A DNA stretch of 6,734 nucleotides from Candidatus Microgenomatus auricola. GTDB lineage: Bacteria; Patescibacteriota; Patescibacteriia; UBA9570; XYC2-FULL-38-9. Positions 1 to 4,957 of this stretch are shown here, piece by piece (the stretch's first letter is position 1; the number at the start of each line of letters is the position of its first letter). The stretch spans positions 1 through 6,734 of the forward strand of contig SBBP01000049.1 in NCBI GenBank assembly GCA_005239655.1, written 5' to 3'. The notes below the pieces were generated by a model. It saw only the letters and a program-made list of their open reading frames with translations. It had not been told where the DNA came from and ran no database searches. The position numbers and the translations under genes are program-made.

Positions 1-352
1 GATTGAGCGCAACCGTCTTGTGGCGCGGCGCGAGTGCGGCAGCCGGAGCCTTGACGACAGGCGAGTTTTCTTCAACCGCAACAGCCTCACCACCATCTTT
101 TTGTTTTCCGGTGACTTTGTAGGAGACCGCATGAACGTCTTCGTCTGAAATGCGGCGGAGTGCTTTCAGAATCGCTTGGTGATACTTATTTTCGAGCCAT
201 GTTTTTGTAAACGCATTTGGAACTCCAACAACAACGGCCCCATTATTCTTCTGAAGGATGAACGTCTGTTCAAACCATGTCGTAAATTTGGCTTTCGAGA
301 GTTCGAGTTCCAGCTCGCCGAGGGCGGCTTGCCAGAGTTGGTCAGGCGACAT
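1..352 (-). CDS. dnaA: Chromosomal replication initiator DnaA, N-terminal part (runs off the left edge)
   Basis: DnaA binds the replication origin, melts it and recruits the replicative helicase. About 117 codons are visible. The protein opens MSPDQLWQAALGELEL and continues with KFTTWFEQTF, GVPNAFTKTWLENKY and an AILKAL helix, the usual layout of DnaA domain I (about residues 1-80), which contacts helicase and regulators. A charged, Ala/Pro-rich linker (domain II, about residues 82-114) follows. The last visible residues, TVALN, are where the AAA+ domain III normally begins, so the ATPase and DNA-binding domains lie outside the window. The start at 352 gives the usual family N-terminus. An in-frame ATG at 361 would add only MFI and cannot be excluded. 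No Shine-Dalgarno sequence precedes either. The gene diverges from rpmH, the classic dnaA-rpmH arrangement. Family assignment is firm despite truncation. Confidence 0.93.
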   Translation of the reverse strand, partial: MSPDQLWQAALGELELELSKAKFTTWFEQTFILQKNNGAVVVGVPNAFTKTWLENKYHQAILKALRRISDEDVHAVSYKVTGKQKDGGEAVAVEENSPVVKAPAAALAPRHKTVALN

Positions 353-388
353 AATAAACATCAACGATGAGAATTTTCTTGTCTGGTC

Positions 389-417
389 ATCCTAACACAA
401 ACCGCCCGTTTACTAAA
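389..417 (-). promoter_or_regulatory. Putative dnaA promoter
   Basis: Read on the minus strand, a -10 box TAGGAT (389-394) is preceded by a TG dinucleotide at the extended -10 position. A weak -35, TTTAGT (412-417), lies 17 bp upstream. The predicted start near 382 gives a leader of about 30 bases to the ATG at 352. The -35 is poor, so this rests on the extended -10 and on the similarity to the other promoters in the window. Confidence 0.35.
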
Positions 418-429
418 CTCTCGTCAACC

Positions 430-469
430 TGCATATCTTGTATACAACTTGTGTATACACTGTGCATGC
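430..469. repeat. Paired GTATAC palindromes in the dnaA-rpmH intergenic region
   Basis: Two perfect 10-bp palindromes, TTGTATACAA (438-447) and GTGTATACAC (451-460), share the core GTATAC, with centres 13 bp apart. They are flanked by TGCAT at 430-434 and 463-467. The stretch TGTGTATAC (450-458) matches 7 of 9 positions of an inverted DnaA box (TGTGGATAA); no perfect box is present. The position just upstream of the putative dnaA promoter suits an operator or degenerate DnaA sites. The function is inference. Confidence 0.45.
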
Positions 470-489
470 CGCGCAAGCCGATAGCACCC

Positions 490-557
490 GCTTCTCGGAA
501 CGAGCGTGGAAGCTATAACGAGTGAGAGAAGCAGCGCGATAGGCTAGAGCGGCCTAT
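490..557. other. Intergenic inverted repeats upstream of the rpmH promoter
   Basis: Together with the palindromes and promoters, this is what the 353-619 gap holds. GCTTCTC (490-496) is matched by GAGAAGC (526-532), a 7-bp inverted repeat with a 29-base interior that contains AACGAG (499-504); a second AACGAG lies at 518-523. A short hairpin ATAGGC / GCCTAT (539-544 / 552-557, 7-base loop) sits just before the -35 box at 563. Repeats this short can occur by chance. No coding region or RNA gene was seen here. Confidence 0.25.
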
Positions 558-562
558 ACGTG

Positions 563-591
563 TTGACCCGCGTAGTCGATTCTGGTATGCT
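563..591 (+). promoter_or_regulatory. Promoter of the rpmH-rnpA-yidD-yidC cluster
   Basis: A -35 box TTGACC (563-568) and a -10 box TATGCT (586-591) are separated by exactly 17 bp, with a TG at 583-584 forming an extended -10. This is close to the sigma-70 consensus. The predicted transcription start, about 598, leaves a leader of only about 22 bases before the L34 start at 620, and about 12 before the alternative ATG at 610. There is no room for an ordinary Shine-Dalgarno sequence before 610, and none is seen before 620. Confidence 0.72.
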
Positions 592-619
592 CACTGCGCT
601 TTTTTAACAATGATTAGAT

Positions 620-742
620 ATGCCGAAACGAACCTATCAACCAAAGAAGCGCCAACGCAAGAAAAGATACGGCTTTCGCAACCGCTCGCGGAACGTACTA
701 AAGAGACGGCGCGCAAAAGGGCGAAAACGTCTGTCCGCGTAA
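620..742 (+). CDS. rpmH: 50S ribosomal protein L34 (short form)
   Basis: L34 is a small, very basic protein of the large ribosomal subunit. The 40-residue product opens MPKRTYQPKKRQRKKRYGF and ends NVLKRRRAKGRKRLSA, unmistakable L34 signatures. The usual length is about 44-46 residues. Between the conserved GFR and the R-x-VL stretch there are only 3 residues here, against 8 in E. coli (ARMATKNG), so about 5 residues of the central loop are missing. The ends are intact and the frame is clean, so this looks like a natural short variant and not a broken gene. The stop is 5 bases before the usual-length rnpA start. The whole gene also lies inside an upstream extension of the rnpA frame. No Shine-Dalgarno sequence precedes the ATG. 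Confidence 0.95.
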   Translation: MPKRTYQPKKRQRKKRYGFRNRSRNVLKRRRAKGRKRLSA

Positions 743-747
743 GAACT

Positions 748-1086
748 ATGCTGCCCGCACCGCACCGACTGCGCCAGTTTCGTGATTTTCAGCGGGTGTA
801 CAGAGACGGAAAGAGCACAACAAGCACGCTTGTGCGCGTGTGCGTTGCGTCAAACACCGTCGATCATACGCGCTTCGGCGTGGTGATCCCAAACAAGCTC
901 ATCAAAAAAGCCACACAGCGGAACAGAAAGAAACGACAAGTCCGCGCGGCGCTCCAGGCCCTCCTCCCACACGTACAGCCGGGGCTCGACGTCGTGGTGA
1001 GCGCACAGGCAGGGCTTGTAGGAGCGGAGTATGCAGACATTCTTGCTGATCTACGCAACACGTTAACGAAAGCACGCGTGCTATGA
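748..1086 (+). CDS. rnpA: Ribonuclease P protein component
   Basis: RnpA is the small basic protein that binds RNase P RNA and helps it remove 5' leaders from pre-tRNAs. The 112-residue product opens MLPAPHRLRQFRDFQRVYRDGKS, matching the family N-terminus (RL-x3-DF-x-x-V-x-x-G). The conserved RFGVVIPNK (42-50) leads into the RNA-binding RNR motif, ATQRNRKKRQVR (55-66). Length is normal for the family. The start at 748 is chosen because it gives this canonical N-terminus and lies 5 bases after the rpmH stop. The frame stays open upstream to ATG 610, which would give a 158-residue form containing rpmH in another frame (see findings). The stop codon overlaps the yidD start by 4 bases (ATGA), which suggests translational coupling. 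Confidence 0.93.
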   Translation: MLPAPHRLRQFRDFQRVYRDGKSTTSTLVRVCVASNTVDHTRFGVVIPNKLIKKATQRNRKKRQVRAALQALLPHVQPGLDVVVSAQAGLVGAEYADILADLRNTLTKARVL

Positions 1087-1310
1087 AAACAGTTCTCATC
1101 CACTGCATTCGACTCTACCAACGAACGCTCTCCCCTGACCACGGGGTGATGGCCGAGGCATCGTTTGTGGGATGCCGCTACTTTCCATCATGTTCAGAGT
1201 ACGCAGTGCGCGCGCTGCGTAAGCACGGCGTTGTGCGCGGGGCGGGGTACAGCGCGTGGCGCGTGCTACGCTGCAATCCGTTTTCTGCCGGCGGCGTGGA
1301 TGACATCTAA
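1083..1310 (+). CDS. yidD: Membrane protein insertion efficiency factor YidD
   Basis: YidD is a small membrane-associated protein that helps YidC insert membrane proteins; its biochemical role is poorly defined. The 75-residue product has an amphipathic N-terminus ending LYQRTLSP (11-18), the hallmark CRYFPSCSEYA (31-41, Cys31 and Cys37), then RALRKHG and LRCNPFSAGGVDD (62-74). The segment between TLSP and CRYFP (DHGVMAEASFVG) is a little longer than usual. The start overlaps the rnpA stop (ATGA), and yidC begins 16 bases after the yidD stop, the standard gene order. Length is typical. Confidence 0.93.
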   Translation: MKTVLIHCIRLYQRTLSPDHGVMAEASFVGCRYFPSCSEYAVRALRKHGVVRGAGYSAWRVLRCNPFSAGGVDDI

Positions 1311-1326
1311 ACTCTTTTAAAAACAC

Positions 1327-2115
1327 ATGAAAGAATTTTTTACAACAGTCCTCTATGAGCCGCTCCTTAACACGTTGATTTGGATCTACGATGTGCTGCC
1401 ATGGAAAGACCTTGGCGTCGCCATCATTTTACTGACGCTCCTGATTAAAATCGCACTGTTCTACCCGTCGTTGAAGCAGATGCGTTCACAGAAAGCACTC
1501 CAGGAGGCGCAGCCACACATTGATGCGTTAAAAAAACAGCACAAAGACAATAAAGAGGAGCTGGGCCGCCAGATCATGAAGTTCTACAAAGAGAACAAGG
1601 TGAACCCCATGTCTTCCTGTTTGCCAATTTTGATTCAGCTGCCAATTTTGTGGGCGTTGTTCAAAGTATTTTTCGGTGGTTTGGAAACCGACCCGAATAC
1701 CGGCGTCTTGGTTGCAGCGCAGCTCGAACATTTGTACGGCCCGTTGCGTGAAGCCTACCAATCCGAACCGATCCGCCACATGTTTTTAGGGTTCGTGAAC
1801 CTTGCAGACAAGCATAACATCGTTTTGGCCGCCCTTGCCGGCATTGTGCAATTTTTGCAGGCGAAGATGCTGACCACAAAACGAGCAGCGGTGAAAACCG
1901 CAGGCTCAAAGGACGAAGATTTCGCTGCGGCGATGAACAAGCAGATGCTGTACTTTCTGCCGATCATTACCGTGATCTTCGGTTACCAGTTCCCTGCCGG
2001 TGTGACTCTGTATTGGTTGAGCTCGACAGTCTTCACCTGGATTCAGCAGTTGATTTTTTTAAGAGAGAAAAAGAGCGCGGCAGCGACACCGGCGCCTGCG
2101 CCAGACACAAAGTAA
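1327..2115 (+). CDS. yidC: Membrane protein insertase YidC/Oxa1 family
   Basis: YidC inserts and folds membrane proteins, alone or with SecYEG. The 262-residue product is the short form without the large periplasmic domain of proteobacterial YidC, and no lipoprotein signal peptide is seen. Probable membrane segments lie at about 12-25, 30-46, 97-117, 150-178 and 207-244. A charged cytoplasmic hairpin (about 50-93) precedes the hallmark NPMSSCLPILIQLPILWALF (93-112). The C-terminus carries FPAGVTLYWLSS (222-233), a typical YidC motif, and a short basic, Ala/Pro-rich tail. The hydrophilic-groove position usually held by Arg (LxIxxLLIR-type segment) is Lys41 here (TLLIKIALFYPS). No Shine-Dalgarno sequence is visible; the upstream gap is only 16 bases, so co-transcription from the rpmH promoter is likely. 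Confidence 0.95.
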   Translation: MKEFFTTVLYEPLLNTLIWIYDVLPWKDLGVAIILLTLLIKIALFYPSLKQMRSQKALQEAQPHIDALKKQHKDNKEELGRQIMKFYKENKVNPMSSCLPILIQLPILWALFKVFFGGLETDPNTGVLVAAQLEHLYGPLREAYQSEPIRHMFLGFVNLADKHNIVLAALAGIVQFLQAKMLTTKRAAVKTAGSKDEDFAAAMNKQMLYFLPIITVIFGYQFPAGVTLYWLSSTVFTWIQQLIFLREKKSAAATPAPAPDTK

Positions 2116-2122
2116 CGCCCGC

Positions 2123-2458
2123 ATGCCAAAAATACCCGCCAAAGAGCTCATTGGACTGCCTGTGGAGACGCAGCACAACGTACACGTGGGCAAGGTTATT
2201 GATATTGAAATCGATGTCGACCGGCACAGCGTTCTGAAGTATGTTGTTGCGTCTGGAACGGTTGTGCAACAGCTGCTCAAAGACCAGCCTCGTCTCTTCA
2301 TTGATCCAACGCAGGTGGTTTCCATCACCGCAGAAAAAATGATTGTTGTTGACCTCGAAAGCGGCGAGACAGTGAATGCGTTTGAAGAGATTGCAGAAAA
2401 ATCGGCCGCGCAAACTCAGCGAGGAGTTGCTGCGGTTGAAAAATCCGAAACAGAATAG
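2123..2458 (+). CDS. PRC-barrel domain protein
   Basis: The 111-residue product has a PRC-barrel-like fold in residues about 1-75: IPAKELIGLPVET (4-16), then VGKVIDIEIDVDRHSVLKYVV, an RLFIDPTQVVSIT strand pair and MIVVDL. PRC barrels are small beta-barrels found alone, in the H subunit of photosynthetic reaction centres and in the ribosome-maturation factor RimM, where they bind other proteins or RNA. The C-terminal 35 residues are charged and probably disordered. The gene begins 8 bases after the yidC stop, so it is probably the last gene of that transcription unit, in the place where jag often follows yidC. No catalytic residues are evident, and the exact role is unknown. The domain call is fairly confident; a link to ribosome assembly or membrane insertion is inference. 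Confidence 0.75.
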   Translation: MPKIPAKELIGLPVETQHNVHVGKVIDIEIDVDRHSVLKYVVASGTVVQQLLKDQPRLFIDPTQVVSITAEKMIVVDLESGETVNAFEEIAEKSAAQTQRGVAAVEKSETE

Positions 2459-2463
2459 GTCTG

Positions 2464-2500
2464 CAGCGCACACGAAAAACTTGTTTTCCGGCTGATTTTT
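2464..2500 (+). terminator. Possible weak terminator overlapping the pilT promoter
   Basis: CAGC (2464-2467) can pair with GCTG (2491-2494), enclosing an imperfect GAAAAAC / GTTTTC repeat, and is followed by a run of six T (2496-2501). This would end the rpmH-to-PRC transcript. The stem is interrupted and its loop is strained, so it is marginal. It overlaps the -35 and spacer of the pilT promoter. Confidence 0.25.
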
Positions 2501-2509
2501 TGCTATAAT
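2481..2509 (+). promoter_or_regulatory. pilT promoter, predicted to give a leaderless mRNA
   Basis: A -35 box TTGTTT (2481-2486) and a perfect -10 box TATAAT (2504-2509) have an ideal 17-bp spacer, and TG at 2501-2502 makes an extended -10. Counting 7 bases from the end of the -10 places the transcription start at 2516, exactly the A of the pilT ATG. Confidence 0.8.
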
Positions 2510-2515
2510 TTCTCT

Positions 2516-3580
2516 ATGACTCCTCCACGCGGAGCAACAAAACAAATCGACAATCTGTTCCAACAAGCGTTTCAGCAAGGGGCGTCTGATTTGCACATTG
2601 CCGCCGGCAGCGCTCCGCTGTTGCGTGTGAACGGGCAGCTTGTTGAACTCTCTGCAGAAGGAACGGTCACTCCTGAGCAAGCAGAGAGCATGATTGTGAG
2701 CATGCTGAACAAAGCGCAGCAAGAGGAGTTTGCGGACAAACGCGAATTGGATTTGTCGTATGAGCTGCCAAACGTCTGCCGGTTTCGTGTAAACATTCAC
2801 TGGGAACGCGAACACGCCGGGCTTGTCGCGCGCGTTGTATCAAACCGCATTCCAACCATGGACGAGTTGTACTTTCCCTCGGTGGTGTACGAATTGTTGC
2901 GCGGACGACAAGGGCTGATTCTGGTGACCGGGCCAACCGGATGCGGAAAATCGACGTCGCTTGCCGCGATGATCGATTTGATCAATAACGAACGCCGGGA
3001 CCACATTGTGACACTCGAGGACCCAATTGAGTTTTTACATACATCAAAGCAGTCGTTGATTCGTCAGCGTCAAATGCACTCAGACTTTTTGTCGTTTCCT
3101 GAAGCGTTGAAGCATGTGGTGCGCCAGGATCCGAACGTGATTATGGTGGGAGAAATGCGCGACCTCGAAACGATTGCGGCGGCGATTACCGTTGCGGAAA
3201 CTGGGCATCTCGTGTTAGCAACGCTACACACACTGAATGCGGCGCAGACGATTGATCGCATCGTCGATATTTTTCCGCCGTACCAGCAGGATCAAATTCG
3301 TGTGCAGTTATCCATGGAGTTGCGCGGAGTGATTTCGCAGCAGTTGTTGCCGCGCGCGAAAGGGGGACGCATTGCCGCGCGCGAAATTTTGATGAATACA
3401 CCGGCCATTTCCAACTTGATTCGAGAGAATAAAGTTTCGCAGATCAAAACAGTGATTCAGACCAGTGCAGACGTGGGGATGCAAACACTCGACCAGGATA
3501 TTCGCAATCTGTACGACCGCGGTGAAATCACCAAAGAGGTTGCGCTCAGCTACATGACCTCGCCGTTGAACTTGAAATAA
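2516..3580 (+). CDS. pilT: PilT-like type IV pilus retraction ATPase
   Basis: This is a hexameric cytoplasmic ATPase of the secretion-NTPase superfamily; PilT depolymerises type IV pili for twitching and DNA uptake. The 354-residue length matches PilT. The N-terminal domain contains QGASDLHIAAGSAPLLRVNG (21-40), followed by the Walker A GPTGCGKS (139-146), Asp box IVTLEDPIE (164-172), Walker B NVIMVGEMRD (207-216) and His box AETGHLVLATLHT (227-239). The PilT-specific motif near residues 298-304 reads ISNLIRE, with Ser where the usual AIRNLIRE has Arg. The only plausible ATG is 2516, and the promoter places transcription start on it. No pilin, PilB or PilC gene is visible here. A related retraction ATPase (PilU-like) is the main alternative; the AIxNLIRE motif favours PilT. 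Confidence 0.9.
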   Translation: MTPPRGATKQIDNLFQQAFQQGASDLHIAAGSAPLLRVNGQLVELSAEGTVTPEQAESMIVSMLNKAQQEEFADKRELDLSYELPNVCRFRVNIHWEREHAGLVARVVSNRIPTMDELYFPSVVYELLRGRQGLILVTGPTGCGKSTSLAAMIDLINNERRDHIVTLEDPIEFLHTSKQSLIRQRQMHSDFLSFPEALKHVVRQDPNVIMVGEMRDLETIAAAITVAETGHLVLATLHTLNAAQTIDRIVDIFPPYQQDQIRVQLSMELRGVISQQLLPRAKGGRIAAREILMNTPAISNLIRENKVSQIKTVIQTSADVGMQTLDQDIRNLYDRGEITKEVALSYMTSPLNLK

Positions 3581-3596
3581 GCGAAGCGGGTCCAAT

Positions 3597-3630
3597 AAAA
3601 AAAGAAGCGCTGTTCCTCGAAACAGACGCT
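3597..3630 (-). terminator. Intrinsic terminator of purA
   Basis: Read on the minus strand, AGCG + one-base bulge + CTGTT pairs with AACAG + CGCT (arms 3621-3630 and 3606-3614, 6-base loop), then TTC and seven T (the A run 3597-3603 on the plus strand). The hairpin begins at the purA stop codon. There is no T run on the plus-strand side, so it does not look like an efficient terminator for the convergent pilT transcript. Confidence 0.7.
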
Positions 3631-4858
3631 AGTAGTCGACCACGATCGTCTGCTCGCGGTCCGGGCCGACGCCGACCAGGGTCACCGGAACGCGGGCGCT
3701 CCGCTCGATCATCTCGATGTAGCGCCGCGCACTCGTCGGCAGCTCCTCCATCGCGCGACAACTCGAGATGTCCTTGGTCCAGCCAGGCATGGCTTCGTAC
3801 CGAGGCTCCACGTCCTTGTGTTCGACGCACACGTGGATTTCCGGAAGCCCGGTCAGCACGTCGAGCTTGGTGACAGCCCAGCGCGTGATGCCCTCGACCA
3901 TGACCGCCTGCTTGAGCAGGACCAGGTCCAGCCAGCCGCAGCGACGCGGACGGCCGGTCGTGGCGCCGTACTCCTGGCCGACATCCCGCAGCCGGTCACC
4001 GAGCGCGTTCTTCTGTTCGGTGGGGAACGGCCCGCTGCCGACGCGCGTACAGTACGCCTTGGCCACGCCGAGCACGTCGTCGATGACCGTGGGCCCGACG
4101 CCGGACCCGGCACAGGCGTTGCCAGCCACGGTGTTCGACGAGGTCACGAAGGGGTAGTCTCCGTGATCCACATCGAGCAGGAACCCCTGCGCTCCCTCGA
4201 ACAGGATCGTCTCGCCCTTGCGGACGGCCGCGTTGAGTAGAAGCGGCGTGTTGCCGATGTAGCCAGTCAGCCCATCGGCCACGGCGATCACGGAATCGAC
4301 GATCGGGCCGTGTGACAGCGGCGTGTTGCCGAACCGTGCCAGGCGCCAGTTGGTGTCGACGAGGGCGCTGCGGATGCGCTCCCGGAGGCGATCGTGGTGG
4401 AACAGGTCCATGAACTGCACGCCGCGGCGGCCGACCTTGTCCTCGTAGCACGGCCCGATGCCGCGCCCGGTGGTACCGATCTTCTTGTCGCCCGCAGACT
4501 CCTCGCGCGCCCTGTCCAGCGCCACGTGGTACGGCATGATGAGGTGTGCGCCGCTCGAGAGCTGGAGTCGATCCGGACCGACCGGGTGACCGGCCTTCCG
4601 GAGACTTTCCAGCTCGTCCGTGAGAACCCACGGGTCCACGACGCACCCGTTGCCGATGACCGAGGTCACCCCAGGGTGCAGCACCCCGCTCGGCACGCAG
4701 TGAAGGACGGTCTTCTTGCCGTCTACCACCAGCGTGTGTCCGGCGTTGTTGCCGCCCTGGAAGCGAACCACCCAGCGAGCACCTGCTGCCAGATGGTCCA
4801 CGACCTTTCCCTTGCCTTCGTCGCCCCACTGGGCACCGACGATGACGATGTTTGACAT
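3629..4858 (-). CDS. purA: Adenylosuccinate synthetase, probable import from a high-G+C donor
   Basis: PurA joins IMP and aspartate with GTP hydrolysis to make adenylosuccinate, the first step from IMP to AMP; PurB completes it. The 409-residue product has all landmarks: WGDEGKGK (11-18) with catalytic Asp13, GGNNAGHT (35-42) with catalytic His41, TTGRGIGPCYEDK, FEGAQG with DVDHGDYPFVTSSN, GATTGRPRRCGWLD, TKLDVLTGLPEI and GVGPDREQT near the C-terminus. It is slightly shorter than the usual 425-432. The ATG at 4858 aligns Asp13 and His41 with family numbering and follows a GGAG Shine-Dalgarno (4864-4867) by 5 bases. A GTG at 4882 adds 8 residues but lies upstream of the predicted transcription start. 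G+C and codon use differ sharply from both neighbours (sample 3901-3960: 44 of 60 G/C). No purB is visible. Convergent with pilT. Confidence 0.96.
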   Translation of the reverse strand: MSNIVIVGAQWGDEGKGKVVDHLAAGARWVVRFQGGNNAGHTLVVDGKKTVLHCVPSGVLHPGVTSVIGNGCVVDPWVLTDELESLRKAGHPVGPDRLQLSSGAHLIMPYHVALDRAREESAGDKKIGTTGRGIGPCYEDKVGRRGVQFMDLFHHDRLRERIRSALVDTNWRLARFGNTPLSHGPIVDSVIAVADGLTGYIGNTPLLLNAAVRKGETILFEGAQGFLLDVDHGDYPFVTSSNTVAGNACAGSGVGPTVIDDVLGVAKAYCTRVGSGPFPTEQKNALGDRLRDVGQEYGATTGRPRRCGWLDLVLLKQAVMVEGITRWAVTKLDVLTGLPEIHVCVEHKDVEPRYEAMPGWTKDISSCRAMEELPTSARRYIEMIERSARVPVTLVGVGPDREQTIVVDY

Positions 4859-4885
4859 ACGTACTCCAGGTGAGAGTGCCACCCT

Positions 4886-4915
4886 ACCCTAGCAAAAATA
4901 GGCGGGTTTATGCAA
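4886..4915 (-). promoter_or_regulatory. Putative purA promoter
   Basis: On the minus strand, a -10 box TAGGGT (4886-4891) with TG at the extended position lies 18 bp from a -35 box TTGCAT (4910-4915). The predicted start, about 4879, gives a leader of about 21 bases carrying the GGAG. This start lies downstream of the GTG at 4882 and so favours the ATG at 4858. It sits directly after the korB terminator. Confidence 0.5.
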
Positions 4916-4916
4916 A

Positions 4917-4944
4917 CGCAAAAAGACGCCTCGGTTGAGGCGGG
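4917..4944 (-). terminator. Intrinsic terminator of the korAB transcript
   Basis: On the minus strand, CGCCTC-AACC-GAGGCG forms a perfect 6-bp GC-rich stem with a 4-base loop, followed by TC and a run of five T. It lies about 15 bases after the korB stop codon and separates korAB from purA. Positions may be off by one base. Confidence 0.88.
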
Positions 4945-4957
4945 ACCCACGATTGTG

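Noticed and set aside
176..370. 64-codon plus-strand open frame opposite dnaA
   Set aside because: It is antisense to clear DnaA domain I coding sequence and has no recognisable family.
1327..2115. YidC as a truncated gene because it is about half the length of E. coli YidC
   Set aside because: Lack of the periplasmic domain is normal for the Gram-positive and Patescibacteria-type family; all core membrane segments are present.
2033..2815. 260-codon open frame on the minus strand across the end of yidC, the PRC gene and the start of pilT
   Set aside because: It is antisense to three well-supported genes, its translation is rich in Phe, Cys and Arg with no recognisable domain, and it has no promoter or ribosome site.
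3818..4240. Plus-strand open frames opposite purA (also 4394-4855)
   Set aside because: These are stop-poor antisense shadows of a G+C-rich gene, without recognisable motifs.
3996..4829. 277-codon open frame on the minus strand within purA in another frame
   Set aside because: It is the Arg/Gly/Pro-rich shadow expected from the high G+C of purA; the purA frame itself has all family motifs.
4859..4882. GTG start for purA 24 bases upstream of the ATG
   Set aside because: It adds 8 non-conserved residues, lies upstream of the predicted transcription start, and would place the GGAG inside the coding region. The ATG also restores family numbering.
3581..4957. Mobile element carrying purA
   Set aside because: No transposase, integrase, terminal inverted repeats or flanking direct repeats were seen at either boundary. 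If transferred, it left no visible mobile signature.
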